Shown: positions 9,048 to 17,493 of the stretch, piece after piece
How the letters are laid out: each line of letters opens with the position of its first letter
Position numbering within the stretch: the first letter of the stretch is position 1
Assembly (NCBI RefSeq): GCF_014193425.1
Contig: NZ_JACHZG010000001.1
Location: forward strand, 682,001 to 746,000
DNA from: Microlunatus antarcticus
GTDB taxonomy: Bacteria; Actinomycetota; Actinomycetes; Propionibacteriales; Propionibacteriaceae
Length of the DNA stretch: 64,000 nucleotides
Direction of reading: 5' to 3'
Made by a program: the position numbers and the translations under genes
Notes under the pieces: generated by a model
Database searches by the model: none
Seen by the model: only the letters and a program-made list of their open reading frames with translations
What the model was told of the DNA's origin: nothing

Positions 9048-9623
9048 GTGGCAGCCGAGGACCTGGCCGGAGAGATCGTCCCGGACGACAAGGACTGGAC
9101 GTGGGTGCTCGAGCGCCGCTGCGACGCGTGCGGCTTTGAGGCCGCCGGGGTTGCGCGGGAGGAGCTGGCCGAGCGCTACTTCGTCGCCGCCGAGGAGTGG
9201 GTGCAGATCCTGCGCGTCAGCCCCGCCGTCGAGTCGCGCCCGGCCCCGACGACCTGGTCGCCGCTCGAGTACGGCGCCCACGTGCGTGACGTCCTCCGGC
9301 TCACCCTCGAGCGGGTGGAGCTGATGCTCACCGCGGACGACCCGGTCTTCGCGAACTGGGACCAGGACCAGACGGCCCAGACTGACCGCTACACCGACCA
9401 GGACCCCGAGCAGGTCGCCGAGGACCTCGAGGCGGCGGCGCAGCGGCTCGTCGGGCTGGTCACCGAGATCGAGCCCCGGGCCTGGGACCGCCGGGGGACC
9501 CGGTCGAACGGCTCGGCCTTCACGGTGACGACCCTGCTGCAGTACGGGCTCCACGACGTCGTCCACCACCTGTGGGACGTCACCGGCCAGCCGGACGGGG
9601 CGAGCTCGCTCGAGCTGGCCTGA
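9048..9623 (+). CDS. DinB/MST-like superfamily protein
   Basis: A protein of about 191 aa beginning with 'DDKDWTWVLERRCDACGF' and continuing with the helical DinB core 'TTWSPLEYGAHVRDVLRL' and a late 'LHDVVHHLWD' helix. The spaced histidines (AHVRD; LHDVVHH) are the usual metal ligands of this fold. Actinobacterial DinB/MST proteins include thiol-dependent (mycothiol) S-transferases; the specific role is unknown. GTG 9048 was preferred over GTG 9030 because it matches the usual family N-terminus, but neither has a clear ribosome-binding site. Confidence 0.75.
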   Translation: MAAEDLAGEIVPDDKDWTWVLERRCDACGFEAAGVAREELAERYFVAAEEWVQILRVSPAVESRPAPTTWSPLEYGAHVRDVLRLTLERVELMLTADDPVFANWDQDQTAQTDRYTDQDPEQVAEDLEAAAQRLVGLVTEIEPRAWDRRGTRSNGSAFTVTTLLQYGLHDVVHHLWDVTGQPDGASSLELA

Positions 9624-9642
9624 GGCTGCGCCGGTCGGGACC

Positions 9643-10116
9643 TCAGCCCGCCCGCACCGCCTCGAAGGTGGCGACGTCGAGCCGCTTCATCGTCATCATG
9701 GCCTGCATCGCGCGGCTCACCCGCTGCGGGTCGGGATCGGCGAGGAGCTCCGGGAGGATGCGCGGGACGACCTGCCAGGAGAAGCCGAACTTGTCCTTGC
9801 ACCAGCCGCAGTCGCTCTCCTGGCCCCCGTCGCCCACGAACGCGTCCCAGTAGTGGTCGACCTCAGCCTGGTCGGCGCAGTCGATCTGCAGCGAGAAGGC
9901 CTCGGTGAAGGTGAACTCGGGCCCGCCGTTCAGCGCGGTGAACGGGTGGCCGTCCAGCACGAACTCCACGAGCAGCGGCTGGCCCTGACGCTCCGGGTTC
10001 TCCGGGCCCCAGCTCTGAACGCTCGTGATCGACGAGCGCGGGAACAGCGACACCCAGTAGCGGGCGGCCTCCTCGCCCCGGGTGTCGAACCACAGGCACG
10101 GCGTGATGGCACTCAT
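9643..10116 (-). CDS. PhnB-like VOC-fold protein
   Basis: A 157-aa protein of the glyoxalase/VOC fold, PhnB (3-demethylubiquinone methyltransferase-like) branch: 'PCLWFDTRGEEAARYWVSLFP' at the N-terminus (quoted in part), 'FTALNGGPEFTFTEAFSLQI' mid-protein and 'CGWCKDKFGFSWQVVPR' near the end. Most members have no demonstrated activity despite the methyltransferase label. The start ATG 10116 has a purine-rich Shine-Dalgarno (gaggaccgag). Convergent with the DinB-like gene. Confidence 0.85.
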   Translation of the reverse strand: MSAITPCLWFDTRGEEAARYWVSLFPRSSITSVQSWGPENPERQGQPLLVEFVLDGHPFTALNGGPEFTFTEAFSLQIDCADQAEVDHYWDAFVGDGGQESDCGWCKDKFGFSWQVVPRILPELLADPDPQRVSRAMQAMMTMKRLDVATFEAVRAG

Positions 10117-10252
10117 CTCGGTCCTCCTCGGTAGGTCTGATCACCGGTACCGACCATGCCGGACGGCAGAACTCATCGCCCGTCCGGGACCGGGCGTGAC
10201 GCCGCGCCGACCTGCCTGCCCGTCAGGGACGGCCGGGTGGTGAGGTGGAGAC

Positions 10253-11614
10253 GTGGACGACGCCCTGCCGCTGCTGGACAGCACCCGCCGCGCTCTCGAC
10301 CACCGCCTGGCCCGTGCCCAGGCCGAGGGTCGCGCGCCGAGCCTGGTCGCCGGCCTCGTCCGCGACGGGACCCTCGCCTGGACCGGGATGCGCGGCTCGG
10401 TCGACGGCGCCCCGCCGACGCCGGACACGCAGTACCGGATCGGCTCGATCACCAAGACGTTCGTCGCGGTCCTGGTCCTGCGGCTGCGCGACGAGGGCCT
10501 GCTCGACCTCGCCGACCCCGTGGAGGCGCACCTGCCGGGCACGTCCGTCGGGGACCGCACCGTCCTGCAGCTGCTGAGCCACACCGCGGGCATCGCCTCG
10601 GAGACCCCGCCGCCCTGGTGGGAGCGCACCGACGGCGACGTCCGGCCGGAGCTGGCCGGGGTGCTCGGCCCCCAGCCCCGCATCCTGGTGCCCGGTCGGC
10701 ACTTCCACTACTCCAACCCCGGCTTCGCGGTCCTCGGGGCGCTCGTCGCGCACCTGCGCGGCCGGTCCTTCGCCGAGGTGCTCGCCGCCGAGGTCCTCGA
10801 GCCGCTCGGGCTGCGCCGGACCAGCCTGATGCCGGCCGCGCCGCACGCCCGCGGCTGGGCGGTCCATCCCTGGGCGGACCTGCTGCTGCCCGAACCCGCC
10901 CACGACGCCGGCTGGATGGCCCCGGCGGGGCAGCTCTGGTCGACCGTCGAGGACCTCTCCCGCTTCGCTGCCTTCCTGCTCGACGGGGACGACCGCGTGC
11001 TGTCGCTCGACTCGCTCCGCGAGATGCGCGAACCCGTCGCCGCCACCGACGCGGAGGCCGGCGGCTACGGCCTCGGTCTCCAGTGCTCGGGCGGGCCGCA
11101 CGCGCTGGTGGGTCACGGCGGTTCGATGCCCGGCTTCCTGGCGGGCCTCGACCTCGCCGTCGACCAGGGGCTCGCGCTGGTCGCCTTCGCCAACGCCACG
11201 TCGGGTCCCGACCTGGGCGCGCTCATCGAGGACCTGGTCGAGGTGGTGACGACGGCGGAGCCACGCCTGCCCGAGGCCTGGGCACCGCTGCCCGAGGCCG
11301 ACGCCGAGCTCCTCGCGCTGACCGGGCCCTGGTACTGGGGGGCCGCGCCCTTCGCGGTCAGGCTGCTCGCCGAGCGCCACCTCGAGCTCGTGACGCTCGG
11401 CCGCCGGGGACGGGAGTCACGGTTCCGCCCGGAGGCGGACGGCGCCTGGACCGGGATCGACGGCTACTACCGCGGCGAGACGCTGAGGATGGTCCGCGAC
11501 CCGTCCGGCGTCGTGACCCACCTGGACCTCGGCTCCTTCGTGCTCACCCGCGAGCCGTACGCGCCGACGTCGGTGATCCCGGGCGGGGTCGAGCCGGGCG
11601 GCTGGACCGGCTGA
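10253..11614 (+). CDS. Beta-lactamase-fold serine hydrolase
   Basis: A 453-aa protein of the class C beta-lactamase/esterase/DD-peptidase family. The nucleophile motif SxxK is 'SITK' near residue 65, the YxN motif is 'YSN' near residue 148, and 'GHGGSMPG' supplies the third-motif region (HxG replacing KTG). A C-terminal domain of about 110 residues follows. No signal peptide is evident, so a cytoplasmic esterase-type role is more likely than a secreted lactamase. Start GTG 10253; divergent from the PhnB-like gene. Confidence 0.85.
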   Translation: MDDALPLLDSTRRALDHRLARAQAEGRAPSLVAGLVRDGTLAWTGMRGSVDGAPPTPDTQYRIGSITKTFVAVLVLRLRDEGLLDLADPVEAHLPGTSVGDRTVLQLLSHTAGIASETPPPWWERTDGDVRPELAGVLGPQPRILVPGRHFHYSNPGFAVLGALVAHLRGRSFAEVLAAEVLEPLGLRRTSLMPAAPHARGWAVHPWADLLLPEPAHDAGWMAPAGQLWSTVEDLSRFAAFLLDGDDRVLSLDSLREMREPVAATDAEAGGYGLGLQCSGGPHALVGHGGSMPGFLAGLDLAVDQGLALVAFANATSGPDLGALIEDLVEVVTTAEPRLPEAWAPLPEADAELLALTGPWYWGAAPFAVRLLAERHLELVTLGRRGRESRFRPEADGAWTGIDGYYRGETLRMVRDPSGVVTHLDLGSFVLTREPYAPTSVIPGGVEPGGWTG

Positions 11615-11647
11615 CCCGGCGCGGCTGCTCGGTCGTCGGGCGGCAGC

Positions 11648-11998
11648 TCAGTCCTCGGGCGGCAGCTGGGGCTGGGTGGTCGAGGCCAGGACGCGGCGGG
11701 CGCGGCGGCCGAGGTCGCTCAGGTCCACCCGGCCGGCGTCCGCGGCGGCGGCCAGGCGGGACGCGAGGTCGAGCGCCTCGTCCAGCACCGAGACCTCGGC
11801 GGCGGCCTCCTCGCCCATGTCGCGCAGGATCGTGTTCTCGGTCCGCGACGCCACGACCGGGTCCGGGACGCCCTCGATCCACACCCGCGTACGCCGTCCG
11901 TCCCCGCGCTGCTCGCCGGTCAGCGGTTCCAGGGCGAAGATCTTGTCCGAGCGCGCGTACTTGCCGAAGCCGAGGGACACCATCCGCACGTCGGGCAC
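11648..11998 (-). CDS. RemA/DUF370-like small regulatory protein
   Basis: A 116-aa protein whose first half matches the pattern of RemA (DUF370), the Bacillus biofilm-matrix DNA-binding regulator: 'VSLGFGKYARSDKIFALEP' corresponds to the RemA start around 'NIGFGN', then 'GRRTRVWIEG' to 'GRRTRAVI', then 'VVASRTENTILRD' to 'VILSAIQPETV'. A helical C-terminal extension of about 45 residues is not part of RemA. Start GTG 11998 places this motif at the N-terminus; an open frame continues upstream but its sequence looks non-coding. The role in actinobacteria is unknown; similarity is by eye. Confidence 0.6.
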   Translation of the reverse strand: MPDVRMVSLGFGKYARSDKIFALEPLTGEQRGDGRRTRVWIEGVPDPVVASRTENTILRDMGEEAAAEVSVLDEALDLASRLAAAADAGRVDLSDLGRRARRVLASTTQPQLPPED

Positions 11999-12169
11999 GC
12001 GGTCATCCTCGCAGCCCAGCTCCCGCACCACCGGTCGAGCCCGTCCCGACCCGACGAGGGTGCGGGACGTCGCGCACACGTGCTGAGGCGCGCGCCGTAT
12101 CAGCAGACGGTCCGGGCACTCCTTCAGACGGGACGCCCGTCCCACGCCGCTCGATCACAGGAGTCCTCG

Positions 12170-13012
12170 ATGTCCCTCCACCTCGGCCGCCGCGCGGCCA
12201 CCGCACTGCTCGGCGCCGTGCTGACCGTCGGTCTCGTCGCCGGCCCCGCCCACGCCGGTCCGCGCAGCCCGGACCCCGAGCTGACGCAGCACACCGCCGC
12301 TGCCGGCCGGGCCACCGCACCGTCGTCCCAGCGGGCTGCGGCCTCGATCGACTCCGACGTCTACGCGTACGCCAGCAGCCCCACCTTCCGCATCTACTTC
12401 GTGCTCGCCGGTCGGCTGAAGCTCCAGCTCAGGTCCGGGAGCACGACGAAGTACAGGGGCTCGTTCATCGACTACACGGGCAACAAGTCGTACGAGGCCA
12501 GCGCCGACGCCACCGACCCGGCTGCGCCGAAGATCAAGCTCAAGAGCAAGAACGGGACGTTCGAGCTCGTGTCCACCAGCGCGTTCGGCACGTCCTTCTA
12601 CAGCGCGACCGGGACGAAGGTCCCGTCCAAGCTCAAGGTCGAGGCCGGCTCGGTGAGCTTCGGTGCCACCGCGCACAAGACGAGCTCGCGCAGCTACGGC
12701 ATCACGCTGACCGAGCGGTCCGGCGCGATCAACGACCCGTTCGAGTACGTCGGCACCCTCACCCTCGTCGACGACGCCAACGGCCGGATCTCGGGCGGGT
12801 CGGTCACGGTGAGCAACAGCAAGGGCAAGAACGTGACCCACTCGCTGACGAGCAGCGGCTACTCCAGCTCGGCCTACTTCTACACGGTCGCCAAGATCGA
12901 CAAGACGTACTTCGGGCTCAACGCGACGATCAGCGGTTCGTTCGTGACCGGCTACGCGTTCGGCGCCAGCGGGTCCAAGACGACCCAGTGGCTGCTCAGC
13001 GGCACGGCCTGA
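12170..13012 (+). CDS. Secreted protein of unknown function
   Basis: A 280-aa protein with a clear Sec signal peptide ('RRAATALLGAVLTVGLVAG' then cleavage after 'AHA'). The mature part is Ser/Thr/Gly-rich with many short alternating-hydrophobicity stretches and no cysteine, suggesting an all-beta fold. It has no catalytic motif I recognise. An 'acaggag' Shine-Dalgarno precedes the ATG at 12170. It converges with the rhomboid-like gene, overlapping by 17 bp at the 3' ends. Confidence 0.75.
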   Translation: MSLHLGRRAATALLGAVLTVGLVAGPAHAGPRSPDPELTQHTAAAGRATAPSSQRAAASIDSDVYAYASSPTFRIYFVLAGRLKLQLRSGSTTKYRGSFIDYTGNKSYEASADATDPAAPKIKLKSKNGTFELVSTSAFGTSFYSATGTKVPSKLKVEAGSVSFGATAHKTSSRSYGITLTERSGAINDPFEYVGTLTLVDDANGRISGGSVTVSNSKGKNVTHSLTSSGYSSSAYFYTVAKIDKTYFGLNATISGSFVTGYAFGASGSKTTQWLLSGTA

Positions 13013-13688
13013 GACGAGGACCATCGGGGCACGAGGGAACGCGACCCGACAGCGCGGCAGCCCGCCGCGCACGACGGTCTGCGGCCAGAGTCGGACCGGC
13101 AAGCAGGGCGAGGCCGATCGCCACGACGTGGCCCACCGACGACACCTCGAGCCGGGTCAGGCCGCCGAACAGGTGCGGGGCCAGCAGGGCCAGGCCGAGC
13201 CCGGAGGCCGCCCGGCCGACGAGGGTCGGCGCGAGGAGCAGGCCCAGCGCGAGGGCCGGAGCGACCACGTACGAGGGGCCGACGTCGACCAGGAACCGTG
13301 CGGTCGTGGGCATCGACCCGGCGCGGACCTGGGCCGCGAGCACGTTCTCGCTGACCAGCGTGGCGAGCACGTGGCCACCGGCCAGCAGAGCGGCGAGGCG
13401 GACGTTCCCGAGCGCGTCACCGGCGGCCGTGAGCCCGACCACCGCCAGCACGACCCAGCTCACCACCGTGCCGTCGTCGGTGACGAAGGCCGAGCCGACC
13501 AGGGCCCGGACCGGGTGGTCGGCGAGGTTGGCCAGGTTCGTGCTCAGGTACGCGACCCAGGCGTCCCGGACGGGCGCCGGGCGGGTCGTGACGTACGAGG
13601 CCACGAGCCCGAAGGCCGACGCGTACGCGAGCCCGAGCAGCGAGCCCGTCGACGGCTCGCGGAGCCGGGTGGGGTCCGCGAGGCTCAG
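12996..13688 (-). CDS. Rhomboid-like membrane protein (CTG start proposed)
   Basis: About 230 aa with six or so hydrophobic segments. It resembles actinobacterial 'rhomboid-like' proteins: 'AYLSTNLANLADHPVRALVGSA' (quoted in part), 'GHVLATLVSENVL', 'VDVGPSYVV'. The Ser/His dyad of active rhomboid proteases is not obvious, so proteolysis is unproven. No ATG, GTG or TTG lies before the first membrane segment. A CTG at 13688 overlaps the DprE2 stop as CTGA, the same four-base arrangement as the ATGA/GTGA couplings of this operon, so CTG is the likely start. GTG 13604 would delete the first membrane helix. Confidence 0.65.
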   Translation of the reverse strand: MSLADPTRLREPSTGSLLGLAYASAFGLVASYVTTRPAPVRDAWVAYLSTNLANLADHPVRALVGSAFVTDDGTVVSWVVLAVVGLTAAGDALGNVRLAALLAGGHVLATLVSENVLAAQVRAGSMPTTARFLVDVGPSYVVAPALALGLLLAPTLVGRAASGLGLALLAPHLFGGLTRLEVSSVGHVVAIGLALLAGPTLAADRRARRAAALSGRVPSCPDGPRLRPCR

Positions 13689-14470
13689 AGGGGCAGCTTG
13701 CGGAACAGCGGGCGGGGCACGTGGCGCAGGCCCGACATGACGAAGCGCATCGGCGCCGGCACCCAGATGAGGTCGCGCTGGGCCGTCACCGCCGCGACGG
13801 TCGCATCGGCGACCTCCTGCGGCGTCGCGGCGAGGGGGGCCTCGTCCATCCCGTCGGTCATCTTCGACCTCACGAAGCCGGGGCGCACGACGAGCACGCG
13901 CGCACCGGTGCCGCGCAGGGCCTCGCCGAGGCCGAGGTAGAAGCCGTCGAAGCCGGCCTTGGTGGAGCCGTAGACGAAGTTCGAGCGGCGGACGCGCTCG
14001 CCGGCCACGCTGGAGAGCGCCACGATCACGCCGTGCGCCTGGTCCTTGAGCCGGTTGGCCAGCAGGACACCGAGGTGCACCGGGGCGGCGTAGTTGACCT
14101 CGGCCAGCTCGAGCGCGAGCTCCGGGTCCTGCCACGCCTGCTCCGCGTCGCCGAGCAGCCCGAAGGCCACGACCGCGACGTCGACGTCACCCTCGGCGAA
14201 CGCCGCGTCGATCGTCGCCGCGTGCGAGGCGTGGTCGCGGGCGTCGAGGTCGACCTCGGTCACCCGGCAGCCCAGGGCCGAGAGCTCGGCCGCGGCCCCC
14301 GTACGGCGCTCGCCCGGCCGGGCGGCGAGCACGACCCGGAGGCCGCCCCCGCGCCGGGCGTACGTGCGGGCGATCGCCAGGGCGATGTCGGACGTGCCGC
14401 CCAGCAGGAGCAGGGACTGGGGGTTGCCGGTGGCGTTGATCAAGGAGTCGCTTTCTCGGGGAGCGGCCAT
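13685..14470 (-). CDS. dprE2: Decaprenylphospho-2-keto-ribose reductase, DprE2
   Basis: A 261-aa SDR enzyme that reduces the 2-keto intermediate to decaprenylphospho-arabinose, the second half of the ribose-to-arabinose epimerisation started by DprE1. It shows 'LLLGGTSDIALAIA' as the nucleotide motif, 'SSVAGERVRRSNFVYGSTKAG' (Ser/Tyr/Lys catalytic set, quoted in part) and the basic C-terminus 'RPLFRKLPL' as in mycobacterial DprE2. The ATG overlaps the DprE1 stop (TGATG). Its place directly after DprE1 confirms the assignment. The product donates arabinose to cell-envelope polymers. Confidence 0.88.
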   Translation of the reverse strand: MAAPRESDSLINATGNPQSLLLLGGTSDIALAIARTYARRGGGLRVVLAARPGERRTGAAAELSALGCRVTEVDLDARDHASHAATIDAAFAEGDVDVAVVAFGLLGDAEQAWQDPELALELAEVNYAAPVHLGVLLANRLKDQAHGVIVALSSVAGERVRRSNFVYGSTKAGFDGFYLGLGEALRGTGARVLVVRPGFVRSKMTDGMDEAPLAATPQEVADATVAAVTAQRDLIWVPAPMRFVMSGLRHVPRPLFRKLPL

Positions 14471-15957
14471 CACAGCGCCAGGCGGCGTGCGAGGTCGGAG
14501 ATGAAGAGGTGCTCCGGGTCCGCCCGGTCGCGGACGGCGAGGAAGGCGTCCAGGCGCGGGTACATCTGACGGAACCGTTCCGCGGTGAGGCGGGAGTCCT
14601 TGGCCAGGTAGACCCGACCTCCGACGCTCACGACCTCCTCGTCGAGGGCGTCGCAGAGCTTGTCGAGGCCCGCCTCGATCGGCAGGTCGACGGTCAGCGT
14701 CCAGCCCGGCATCGGGAAGGACAGCGGCGAGAGGTTGCCCGGGCCGAAGCGCTTGAGCACGTTCAGGCAGGACAGGTGGCCTGACGTCACGATCATCTCG
14801 AAGCACCGCTTGAACGTCTCGTGCGCCGAGAACGGCACGACGAACTGGTACTGGAGGAAGCCGTTCGGGCCGTAGAGGCGGTTCCACTCGGCGACGATGT
14901 CGAGCGGGTGGAAGAAGGCGGTGATGTTCTGCAGGGCGCCGACCTGGTGCTTGGGCGCCTTGCGGAACCAGAACTCGCTGAACGCCTTGGCCGTCGCGAC
15001 GTTGACCATCCGGTTGGGGAAGACCTCGGGGATCGTCCCGAAGGACGGCGCCGCGAACCTCAGGGGCTCGCGGCGGCGCTTGGGGTCGAGCTGGGACAGC
15101 TTGGCCTTGTCGCCACGGGTCAGCACCGCGCGACCCATGTGCTTGCCCCGGGTCACGGCGTCGAACCAGGCGACCGAGTAGTTGTAGCTGTCGTCGCCGG
15201 TGCTCATCCGGGCCATCAGGTCGTCGATGTCGCTGCAGCGGTCGGTGTCGACGGTGAAGTACGCCGTCTCCACCCGCTGCAGCTCGACGACGGCACCGAC
15301 GATCGCGCCCGTCAGCCCCATCCCGCCGATCGTGCCCCAGAACAGGCGGCCGTCGTCGTCGAGCGCGTCCCAGGTGTCGCCGGCCGGTCGGTCGAGCGTC
15401 TTGACGCTGCCGTCGGGCATGAGGAGGTCGAACGAGCGGACGTGGTTGCCGAAGCTGCCCTGGGTGTGGTGGTTCTTGCCGTGCACGTCGGCCGCGATCG
15501 CGCCGCCGATGGTCACCTGGCGCGTGCCCGGGAGCACCGGCACCCAGAGCCCGAAGGGCAGCAGCGCCTTCATCAGCGTGTCGATGCTGACGCCGGCCTG
15601 CAGCGTCACCGTCGGCGGCTCGGAGGCGGCGTCGACGGAGAGGATCTTGTCGAGACGCGTCAGGTCGAGCGTGATGCCGCCCGAGTTCTGCGCGGCGTCG
15701 CCGTAGCTGCGCCCGAGCCCGCGGGGCGTGACGCCGCGACCGCCGCCCTGCCGCAGGGCGGACACGACGTCGGCGACGGACTCGATGCCGTGCAGGTGGG
15801 ACATCGCGCCGGCCGCCCGGCCCCAGCCGTGGATCTCCACGAGCTGCTGCGGGAGAGGCGGCTGCTCCTCGATCCCGGAGGGCCGGATGTGCGGCAGGTC
15901 GAGGTCGCTGCCGCCGCCGGGCATGGCGGGGAAAGCGTTCCGGACGAAAGCGTTCAT
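14470..15957 (-). CDS. dprE1: Decaprenylphosphoryl-beta-D-ribose 2-oxidase, DprE1
   Basis: A 495-aa FAD enzyme of the VAO family that oxidises C2 of decaprenylphosphoryl-ribose. The FAD motif 'GRSYGDAAQNSGG' and the covalent-family landmark 'LPGTRQVTIGGAIAADVHG' are present, as are 'HPLDIVAEWNRLYGP' and 'DSRLTAERFRQMYPRLD', all aligning with remembered M. tuberculosis DprE1. The residue matching the benzothiazinone-reactive Cys387 is Thr here (in 'PGWTLTVD', codon 14692-14694), so covalent inhibition should fail. The start ATG overlaps the UbiA stop (ATGA). Confidence 0.93.
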   Translation of the reverse strand: MNAFVRNAFPAMPGGGSDLDLPHIRPSGIEEQPPLPQQLVEIHGWGRAAGAMSHLHGIESVADVVSALRQGGGRGVTPRGLGRSYGDAAQNSGGITLDLTRLDKILSVDAASEPPTVTLQAGVSIDTLMKALLPFGLWVPVLPGTRQVTIGGAIAADVHGKNHHTQGSFGNHVRSFDLLMPDGSVKTLDRPAGDTWDALDDDGRLFWGTIGGMGLTGAIVGAVVELQRVETAYFTVDTDRCSDIDDLMARMSTGDDSYNYSVAWFDAVTRGKHMGRAVLTRGDKAKLSQLDPKRRREPLRFAAPSFGTIPEVFPNRMVNVATAKAFSEFWFRKAPKHQVGALQNITAFFHPLDIVAEWNRLYGPNGFLQYQFVVPFSAHETFKRCFEMIVTSGHLSCLNVLKRFGPGNLSPLSFPMPGWTLTVDLPIEAGLDKLCDALDEEVVSVGGRVYLAKDSRLTAERFRQMYPRLDAFLAVRDRADPEHLFISDLARRLAL

Positions 15958-16964
15958 CGCGTGAACACCGCGATGGAGATGACCACGAGCCAGACCAGTC
16001 CGATCACTTGGAGAACCCTGTCGTGCAGGACAACTTCTTCGGGCTCGCCCGCGTTCCCGGCGTCGACCTCGAGGGCGTACTGGAGCAGGCCGAGGGTGAA
16101 CGGTGCGATCGAGATCGCCGTCCACGGCACCGCGTACGCGCCCACGCCGCGGTTGTCGAAGGCCCACAGGCTGTAGGAGATCAGGACCATCACGGCCGCG
16201 AGCATCCAGGCGAAGCGCAGGTACGACTCCGAGTAGCGCTCCAGCGACTTGCGTGTCCCGGCCCCGCTGCCCAGCGACTTGATCTCGGAGTAGCGCTTGC
16301 CCGCCACCATGAAGAACGAGCCGAACGCCGCCACCAGCAGGAACCACTGGCTCAGCGCGAGGTCGCTCGCCACACCGCCGGCGATCGCCCGCAGCAGGAA
16401 GCCGGAGGCGACCATCGCCAGGTCGACGACCGGCAGGTGCTTGAGGAACGCGGAGTAGCCGAGCTGCAGCAGCAGGTAGATCAGCAGGGTGACGCCGAGC
16501 TGGGGCGCGGTGAAGAAGCCGAGCGTGAGGCCGGCCGCGCCCGTGACGACGGCCAGGACGACCGCGGCCTGCGGCCGGAGCTCGCCCGCCGCGATGGGCC
16601 GGAACCGCTTGCGCGGGTGCAGCCGGTCCTCCTCGACGTCGCGGACGTCGTTGATGAGGTAGACCGTGGCGCTCATCAGGCAGAACGCCACGAAGGCGAG
16701 CGCGGAGGCCAGCAGGACGTCGCGCTCGAAGAGCCGCCCGGCGGCGAGAGGAGCGGTGAAGACGAGGACGTTCTTGACCCACTGGCGCGGTCGCATCGCC
16801 CGGATCGCCGCCGGCAGCCGCGAGCGGCGCGGCTCCTCGAGGAGGTCGTCCTGCGGGATGGCGGGCACGGCCGGGGTGGCCGGCGACGGCTCGACGTCCG
16901 GCGCGGCGGCCGCTTCGGGGGGAGCCGGCCGCGAGGTCGCGGACCGGGGCGAGGTGTCGGTCAT
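15954..16964 (-). CDS. ubiA: Decaprenyl-phosphate phosphoribosyltransferase (UbiA family)
   Basis: A 336-aa polytopic membrane prenyltransferase that moves 5-phosphoribose from PRPP onto decaprenyl phosphate, the first committed step to decaprenylphospho-arabinose. The first Asp-rich motif is 'NDVRDVEEDRLHP' near residue 105. The conserved N-terminal core 'RPRQWVKNVLVF' and a 'GKRYSE' loop are those of Rv3806c-type enzymes. A Pro/Ala-rich cytosolic leader of about 45 residues precedes the core. It is first in a four-gene, end-overlapping operon UbiA-DprE1-DprE2-rhomboid-like. Confidence 0.92.
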   Translation of the reverse strand: MTDTSPRSATSRPAPPEAAAAPDVEPSPATPAVPAIPQDDLLEEPRRSRLPAAIRAMRPRQWVKNVLVFTAPLAAGRLFERDVLLASALAFVAFCLMSATVYLINDVRDVEEDRLHPRKRFRPIAAGELRPQAAVVLAVVTGAAGLTLGFFTAPQLGVTLLIYLLLQLGYSAFLKHLPVVDLAMVASGFLLRAIAGGVASDLALSQWFLLVAAFGSFFMVAGKRYSEIKSLGSGAGTRKSLERYSESYLRFAWMLAAVMVLISYSLWAFDNRGVGAYAVPWTAISIAPFTLGLLQYALEVDAGNAGEPEEVVLHDRVLQVIGLVWLVVISIAVFTR

Positions 16965-17033
16965 GAGAACTCAGATGGTATCGGCGCCCACCGACATCGC
17001 CCCGCACCTCGTACGCGCGGCTACCCTCGCCCC

Positions 17034-17474
17034 GTGCGGACGACCCTGGCTCGACGCGGGGCCGTCGTCTCGGTCCTGGCGCTCCTCGTGCTTGCGGGGT
17101 GCGGGGCAGCAGGGTCGGAGCCGGGACCGCCGTCCACCTCGCCGACGCCTACCGCGACCGTGTCCCGGCCCGCCGACGGGGTCAGCCTGTCCGCGCTCGG
17201 CTTCGAGAACGGTCCCGTCGACCGCGTGTTCGTCCCCGTCGGCGCCCAGCTCGCCACCCGCGTCGACCAGACGAACAACGTGACGCTCGTCCTCACCGCT
17301 CCGTCCGCCGCCGCCCTGACCGACTTCTACCGCCGTACGGCGACGGGTAACGGCTTCGTCGTCACGGCCGACGACCCGGCGACCACGACCCTGACGTTCA
17401 GCGGGTTCGGCTGGACGGGGACGTTCACCGGTGACGCCCGTGCCTCCGCGCTGCTCCTGCGCCCGGCCTCCTGA
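17034..17474 (+). CDS. Small lipoprotein
   Basis: A 146-aa secreted lipoprotein: basic N-terminus, hydrophobic segment and lipobox 'LVLAGC', then a Thr/Ser/Pro linker and a compact domain of about 100 residues ('ALTDFYRRTATGNGFVVT'). The domain resembles small actinobacterial surface lipoproteins of unknown function. Start GTG 17034. Divergent from the UbiA operon. Confidence 0.75.
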   Translation: MRTTLARRGAVVSVLALLVLAGCGAAGSEPGPPSTSPTPTATVSRPADGVSLSALGFENGPVDRVFVPVGAQLATRVDQTNNVTLVLTAPSAAALTDFYRRTATGNGFVVTADDPATTTLTFSGFGWTGTFTGDARASALLLRPAS

Positions 17475-17493
17475 CGTTCGAGCCGCCTGACCG

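Noticed and set aside
6200-9139. A very long plus-strand open frame opposite the glycine-rich protein and AccA3 genes
   Set aside because: It is the shadow of GC-rich coding on the other strand: no homology, Asp/Val/Arg-biased composition, and it covers a certain biotin carboxylase gene.
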